Source: Willaertia magna
Lineage: Eukaryota > Heterolobosea > Eutetramitea > Acrasida > Naegleriidae
Reading direction: 5' to 3'
Assembly: GCA_902984215.1 (NCBI GenBank)
Contig: CADWAF010004853.1
Span: forward strand, 1 to 14,425
Length of the DNA stretch: 14,425 nucleotides
A model generated the notes under the pieces. That model did not search any database and was not told the origin of the DNA. It was given only the letters and a program-made list of their open reading frames with translations. A program made the translations under genes and the position numbers. Below, piece by piece: positions 9,754 through 14,425 of this stretch; position 1 is the stretch's first letter; each line of letters opens with the position of its first letter.

Positions 9754-10186
9754 TTATTGGTTTCGACAAGCCATACAAAAGAAGTTTAGAGTTGCAAATC
9801 ATTACAAAGAAGAAATTGAAAAATTAACAAAATCTATTCAAGAATTAGAATTAAGTATTCCAAAATCTAAATCAAAACAAGATCATTTAAAGAATAATAA
9901 TGAACGTAATAATTTAGATGAACGGTTAATTAAATTACAAGAAGAATTAGAAATATTTGATAAATTTGAAGCTAAACAAGTAATTAGAAAATCTTTAAAA
10001 CAATTATATTTGTTAAAGAAAAAGAAAGATTCTATTTTTATTCTTAATTTTGATAATTTAGTTGTTGTTAATATAATTGAAAAATTAATTGATTTAATGA
10101 ATTACAGAGTTAATGAATTAAAACAAAAGATTTCAATTTCTAATGAAGAATTTGAACAATTACAAGTTCATCCCACTGTTGTCTAG
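9743..10186 (+). CDS. Hypothetical coiled-coil protein or gene fragment
   Basis: From the ATG at 9743 the frame gives 147 residues; it is open without a start back to 9695. Residues 20-85 or so are a strongly charged helix (YKEEIEKLTKSIQELELSI, then LIKLQEELEIFDKFEAKQV) typical of a coiled coil, and a second helical part ends NELKQKISISNEEFEQLQ. Codon use from about 9795 onward matches local coding sequence, while the first 50 bases are GC-richer. Unlike most of its neighbours, it has no A-run before the ATG. The stop TAG is followed at once by GTAAGG, so the frame may be an exon-like fragment; TAG is used by no other gene here. It may be a small gene or the remnant of a longer coiled-coil protein. 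No family assigned. Confidence 0.4.
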   Translation: MIVLYWFRQAIQKKFRVANHYKEEIEKLTKSIQELELSIPKSKSKQDHLKNNNERNNLDERLIKLQEELEIFDKFEAKQVIRKSLKQLYLLKKKKDSIFILNFDNLVVVNIIEKLIDLMNYRVNELKQKISISNEEFEQLQVHPTVV

Positions 10187-10369
10187 GTAAGGAATTCTTG
10201 GATATTATTGCAAGAAAAAAGCAGCTTCCTCTGTACAAGCACATTACTTATCTTCAAAATGTTCTTTGATCATGAATTGTGCCAAATCATAACCGAATTT
10301 TTTCAAAAAAATATACCAGCAACAAGTAGAATTAACTTGAGTATTTTGAAATGAGGAAACTTGCAAACT

Positions 10370-10388
10370 TCACTATGATACATAGTGA
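10370..10388. repeat. Palindromic repeat unit 1
   Basis: TCACTATG, spacer ATA, CATAGTGA: perfect 8-bp arms. It is preceded by GCAAACT and followed by TAAGTAGCATTAGTA, context that units 2 and 3 share in part. Confidence 0.8.
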
Positions 10389-10434
10389 TAAGTAGCATTA
10401 GTACCATTTCAAATACTTTAAATTGATACAAACC

Positions 10435-10455
10435 TTACTATATTACATATAGTAA
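10435..10455. repeat. Palindromic repeat unit 2
   Basis: TTACTATAT, spacer TAC, ATATAGTAA: perfect 9-bp arms. It is followed by CAAGTAGTATCAATA, similar to the tail of unit 1. The arm sequence differs from units 1 and 3, but pairing is kept by matching changes in both arms. Confidence 0.8.
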
Positions 10456-10488
10456 CAAGTAGTATCAATATTATTTATATTGCAAACA

Positions 10489-10507
10489 TCACTATGATAC
10501 ATAGTGA
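10489..10507. repeat. Palindromic repeat unit 3
   Basis: Identical 19-mer to unit 1 (TCACTATG, ATA, CATAGTGA), preceded by GCAAACA and followed by TAAATAGCAATAG. A weaker fourth relative, with 6-bp arms TTACTA and TAGTAA, lies at 10600-10621. Confidence 0.8.
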
Positions 10508-11373
10508 TAAATAGCAATAGAAAAAAAATAATCAAAGCTTTTATTAAATTTAAAGGACAAAAAGAAGAAGAAAGTTTCAAAAAGTTAATAATAATAATAT
10601 TACTAGCATACAATATAGTAAGTAATAACAAGAATTAGCTGATTTTCTTGATTCTTTAGATGACTTTATATTAGTAGTAAGTTTCTTTGATTTAGTTTTG
10701 TGTTAAAATAGTTAAAGATTTTGGATTAAGTGATTTTGTATTATCTTCAACAATTTAGTTTTAAAACTGGTGATACTAGAGTTTTATTATTTAGATTATT
10801 GCTAGTTTGTGTTATATTTGGATTATTTGTTGATGATAATATTGCTTTATTCGTAGAAATTTGTTCATTAAAGTAAATATTTTTGTTATTTATTATAATT
10901 AGTTGATGAAATTGCTTGTGCTTCAATTTACCGTAAATAGTTTAAGGGTGGGAAGAAAAGGGTGAGTAAAAGAACTTTTTGTATTTAAATATAATATTTT
11001 GTAAATTTGTATTGTAATTTTAATAAATTTATTGTTTTCTTTATATTTGTGTTTTTTATATTTATGTTTATTTAATGATAAATTTAAAGTTTGGCGTTTA
11101 TTTTATTTAAAGTTTAATACAAAGTTGAGGTTTGTATTTACAAAAATTTCAGCTCCAAACTTTTGATCCAAGTTTTTTTAAAGTTTGCAGCAAAAACCCC
11201 ATTACTAAGTGTGCACGAGCAAAGTTTCCCAGCTACCTACCTTCTGATCTGTGTTTCAGAAAGTTAGTAGCAACTTTAAAAAAGTTAGCAAGCCCAGCTC
11301 CTCATTTTTTGTGAAGTTAGTAGTGTGATTTAGATCTGGGCGAATCATTAGGGATTTAATGAAACAAAAAAAA

Positions 11374-13071
11374 ATGATTTCTTCAGCTACTCCCTTCATC
11401 AGTAAGCTGATTATTTTATTGATTTTACTTCTTTCTCCTTCTCTAATCGTATTAAAAATAGATACAAAGAATGACATGTTTAATAATGAACCAATCATTC
11501 CATTTCCTAAAAACTTTAAATTCGGAACTGCTACAGCTGCATATCAAATTGAAGGAGCTTGGAATGAAGATGGTAAAGGACCTAATATTTGGGATTGGTT
11601 TAGTCACATTCCAGGTAAAATAGCTAATAATGATAATGGAGATGTTGCTGATGATCATTATCATCAAGTTAAATCAGATATTGAGATTATGAAAAAGTTA
11701 GGATTAAAGAATTATAGAATGTCTATTAGTTGGTCACGTATTATTCCAACTGGTTTAATTAAAGATGGAATTAATCAAAAAGGAATTGACCATTACAATA
11801 ATGAAATTAATCAATTAGTTGATAATGGAATTAATGTTTATATTACTTTATACCATTGGGATTTACCATTAGGTATTCATCAAAGATATAATGGTTGGTT
11901 AAATGCTAGTGCTATTGTTCCAGCATTTACTGAATATGCTGATTTATGTTTTGGATTATTTGGTGACAGAGTTAAAGAATGGATTACATTTAATGAGGTT
12001 TGTATTTTTATTTTTAATTTATTTATTTTATTTGTATTTATAGCCATGGGTTACAGGTTAGTATTTATTTATTATTTAATTATATTTATTAATTTATTTA
12101 AATAGCATGGTTAGGTTATGGTACAGGTGGTAATAGTCCTGGTAGATGTACAGGTTGTAATATTAATGGTGGTAATTCTTCAACTGAACCATACATTGTA
12201 GCTCACAATCAATTATTAGCTCATGCACAAACAGTTAAATTATTTAGAGAGAAATATCAAAAGAAACAAAATGGAAAGATTGGTATTACTTTAAATTCAA
12301 ATTTTAATGAACCAATTTCAAATGATCAAAAAGATATTGAAGCTGCTGAACGTCAACAACAATTTGATCTTGGTTGGTTTGCAGATCCAGTTGTATTTGG
12401 TGATTATCCACAAGTAATGAAAGATTTAGTTGGTGATAGATTACCTAAATTCACTCCTGAAGAAAAGAATTTATTGAAAGGATCTTTAGATTTCTTTGGA
12501 TTAAATCATTATACTAGTAATTATGTTAAACATAATGATGGACCTCAACCTGCACCTGAAAAGAGAACATGGGAGACTGATTCAAGAGCAATAAAATTAA
12601 CAGAAAAGGATGGTAAAGTAATTGGTATATTAGGTATGTTATTTCATTGTAATAATTTTGTTACAATTCTTTACAACAGCTGACAGTGATTGGTTATATG
12701 TTGTTCCTTGGGGAATTAGAAAGATATTAAATTGGATTGATCATAGATATAATGGTATTCCAATCTATATTACAGAGAATGGTGTAGATGCTCCAAAAGA
12801 AAGTAGTTTACCAGTACAAACTGCTTTAAATGATACATTTAGAGTAGATTATTTAAGATCTTATATTAATGAAGTATCTAAAGCTATTCTTATTGATAAT
12901 TGTAATGTTCAAGCTTATTTCTGTTGGAGTTTAATGGATAATTTTGAATGGGCAGATGGTTATAGTAAAAGATTTGGAATTGTTTATGTTGATTATAAAT
13001 CTAATGGTTTACCAAGATATTTTAAGAACTCTGCTTTGTGGTATTCTCATCAAATTAGAGAATTTAATTAA
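11374..13071 (+). CDS. GH1 family beta-glucosidase, secreted or lysosomal (four exons)
   Basis: Exons 11374-11997, 12044-12056, 12106-12633 and 12680-13071 join to 518 residues, the usual GH1 length. Residues 9-26 are a hydrophobic signal-like segment. The glycone-site start FPKNFKFGTATAAYQIEG, the YHWDLP motif, the acid/base Glu208 in TFNEP, nucleophile Glu421 in YITENG and the final NFEWADGYSKRFGI are all present. GH1 enzymes hydrolyse beta-glucosides by a retaining mechanism. The segment PGRC, then GGNSSTEPYIVAHNQLLAHA, is very like plant enzymes. Exon 2 is only 13 nt (CCATGGGTTACAG) and encodes Pro-Trp-Val-Thr plus one base of Ala. Introns are 46, 49 and 46 nt with donors GTTTGT, GTTAGT and GTATGT. 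I chose the ATG at 11374 because it follows an A-run as in neighbouring genes; an in-frame ATG at 11359 would add five residues. It likely digests food-derived or wall glucosides. Confidence 0.92.
12044..12056 (+). other. 13-nt micro-exon of the GH1 gene
   Basis: The sequence is TAG, then CCATGGGTTACAG, then GTTAGT, with introns of 46 nt before and 49 nt after. Including it restores Asn-Glu-Pro-Trp-Val-Thr-Ala-Trp, the expected GH1 sequence after the acid/base glutamate. Skipping it shifts the frame. Confidence 0.88.
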
Positions 13072-13166
13072 AAAATACTTATCAAAATAAAGGAATCTAA
13101 ACCTGATTGACTGGAACTGAACCTACAATTTCTGTCAAATAATTTTAAAAAAATAATCAAAAAAAA

Positions 13167-14425
13167 ATGAGTGGACAAGAACCTGTTGAAGGAGATGATT
13201 TTGATCCTTTAAATTCATCTTTTGAAAATTCATTAAATAATAATTCTATTGGATACGAAATGCAAGACAATTCTTCATTAAGTACTGACATGGAACAATT
13301 ATTTAGTATGGAACATTTCCATGATGTTTTCTTTCAAGTTGGTATTGAAAAAGAAATTATTTCTGCACATAAATGTATTTTAGCTGCTAGATGTCCATAT
13401 TTTTATAATATGTTTACATTGGGATTTAAAGAAACAAATAGTTCATCTAATGATCCAATTAAAAAACCAAATATTTCATCAAATGGTAAGTTTATTATAG
13501 TAATTATAGAAATTATTTAATGAAATAGTTTTTAGAGAAGTACTTCGTTTTCTTTATTGTGGAAAAGTAACAATCTCTTCATCTAATGTAGTTCCATTAA
13601 TTGAAGCTGCTGGTGAAATGGAATTGCCTTCATTGGTAAGTAAATTTGTATTTATTTGACCCATAATAATGATTTAAAAAAATAGAAAAAATTATGTTTA
13701 AGATTTATTGAAAATCATATTGAAGAATGTTTTGAAAGTGAACTCTTTTTAACTTCACTTTCTGAAGTATCATTAATTGAAATATTACAATCAGATTATT
13801 TAAATTTAAGAGAAGAATATTTATTTGAAAAAGTAGTGAAATGGGGTAAATTACAATTAGATAAAGAAGATGAAAATAGTAGTTTAAGAGATGTATTAAA
13901 TAATGTAATTGAATATGTTAGATTCCCATTAATTAAACCAGAATATTTATTAAATAATGTTGAACCATTAGATGTTGTTCCACATGAATTAATATTTGAG
14001 GCATATAAATATTATGCAACTAATGAGACAAGTGTTGTTAAGAATCGTAGAGCAGTGTTAAGAGGAGATGAAGGTAGAATTAATCCAAATAGAAAAGGTA
14101 TTTATGTTGTTCAAGTATTTAAACAAGATAAACATGTTCATTACAGGTGGCAAGTTAAAAACTTTTCAAAAATTACAAAGAAACATATTTCAAGTCCTGC
14201 TTTTCAATTAGCTGGTCAATCATGGAAAGTTTTATTATATCCAAAAGGTGATTCATATGCAACTCATATTTCTGTATTTTTAAGTTTAGTTATTGAAAAT
14301 GTTCAACAATCATCTTGTTATTGTGATTTTACTTTAAGAATTGTAAATCAAAAAGATATTCAAAATTTAAGTGTTGAACATGAATGTTTTAATGAACATT
14401 TCCAAAAAGATAGTGCTAGTTTAGG
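13167..14425 (+). CDS. BTB-BACK-MATH domain protein, 3' end outside window
   Basis: Exons 13167-13485, 13538-13635 and 13686 to the window end give 385+ residues in one frame. Residues 1-45 are acidic and Asn/Ser-rich. The BTB domain follows at about 48-150: HFHDVFFQVG, SAHKCILAARCPYFYNMF and, across intron 1, EVLRFLYCGKVTISSSNVVP. A BACK-like helical part spans about 150-260 (ILQSDYLNLREEYLFEKVVK, then RFPLIKPEYLL). A MATH domain begins at about 292 (HYRWQVKNFSKI, then FQLAGQSWKVLLYPKGDSY) and runs out of the window. Such proteins usually bridge cullin-3 to substrates, with the MATH domain recognising the substrate. Intron 1 (52 nt) requires the second AG of an AGAG acceptor; the first AG leads to a stop. 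Intron 2 is 50 nt. The start follows an A-run, 95 bp after the GH1 stop. Confidence 0.88.

Larger units (their letters stand above)
10187..11373. other. Gene-poor stretch with palindromic repeats and degraded protein-like sequence
   Basis: No intact gene found. The first third holds three, perhaps four, related palindromes (10370-10621). The segment 10700-10960 is T-rich with short protein-like phrases broken by stops, including VKIVKDFGLSDFVL (10702-10743), which resembles a protein kinase DFG segment. From 11130 to 11330 the sequence is again GC-richer and repeats AGTTAG and AGCTCC phrases. The last part before 11374 must include the beta-glucosidase promoter and leader. Confidence 0.5.

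Noticed and set aside
10443..10631. Minus-strand 62-residue hydrophobic frame
   Set aside because: It runs through the palindromic repeats; no family pattern and T-rich composition explains the Ile/Leu content.
11132..11314. Plus-strand 60-residue frame with more GC-rich codons
   Set aside because: It begins at TTG and not ATG, matches nothing I recognise and lies in the repeat-like arm before the GH1 gene.
11452..11667. Minus-strand 71-residue frame
   Set aside because: Antisense shadow of GH1 exon 1.
1..14425. Altered genetic code
   Set aside because: All clear genes end in TAA, but there are no internal TAG or TGA codons within the conserved domains, so the standard code suffices.
1..14425. 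CRISPR array, tRNA, rRNA or phage genes
   Set aside because: No regularly spaced direct repeats with spacers, no tRNA cloverleaf noticed by eye, and all clear genes are eukaryotic nuclear types.

Overview
This window looks like nuclear DNA of an AT-rich, gene-dense, free-living protist. I favour a heterolobosean amoeba of the Naegleria/Willaertia type, with a dictyostelid-like amoeba as the second guess. The reasons are standard-code genes separated by 0-230 bp, very short GT-AG introns (38-53 nt), TTA/AGA/GGA-rich codon use, an A-run before most start codons, and TAA as the only stop in all seven genes whose 3' end is visible. The lineage call is inference, since no marker gene for placement is present.

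Layout: 1-489 (+) 3' part of a WD40-repeat protein; 540-1076 (-) mitochondrial ribosomal protein uL30m; 1134-2207 (-) LUC7-like U1 snRNP splicing factor; 2435-6511 (+) USP40-type deubiquitinase in three exons; 6589-7323 (+) H-type ferritin with an N-terminal extension; 7324-8888 (-) RCC1-like repeat protein in four exons; 8889-11373 a 2.5-kb gene-poor block; 11374-13071 (+) plant-like GH1 beta-glucosidase in four exons, one of them only 13 nt; 13167-14425 (+) BTB-BACK-MATH protein in at least three exons, cut by the window end. The spliced models were rebuilt by hand from GT/AG sites, and each keeps one open frame that rejoins a conserved motif.

The genes are mostly unrelated housekeeping functions (ribosome, splicing, ubiquitin, iron, carbohydrate breakdown) and not one pathway. 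The deubiquitinase and the BTB-BACK-MATH protein (a likely cullin-3 adaptor) both belong to ubiquitin signalling, but they lie 6.7 kb apart and nothing else links them. I do not see a clear new multi-gene system.

The most unusual items are: a UBA-like insert inside the USP40 catalytic domain; a 13-nt micro-exon next to the catalytic acid/base of the beta-glucosidase; ten short introns all starting GTWWGT and none a multiple of three; ferritin and RCC1-like coding regions that converge with no base between their stops; and the gene-poor block, which holds short palindromic repeats, an inverted 11-mer near its edges and fragments of protein-like sequence, suggesting a decayed insertion or gene graveyard.
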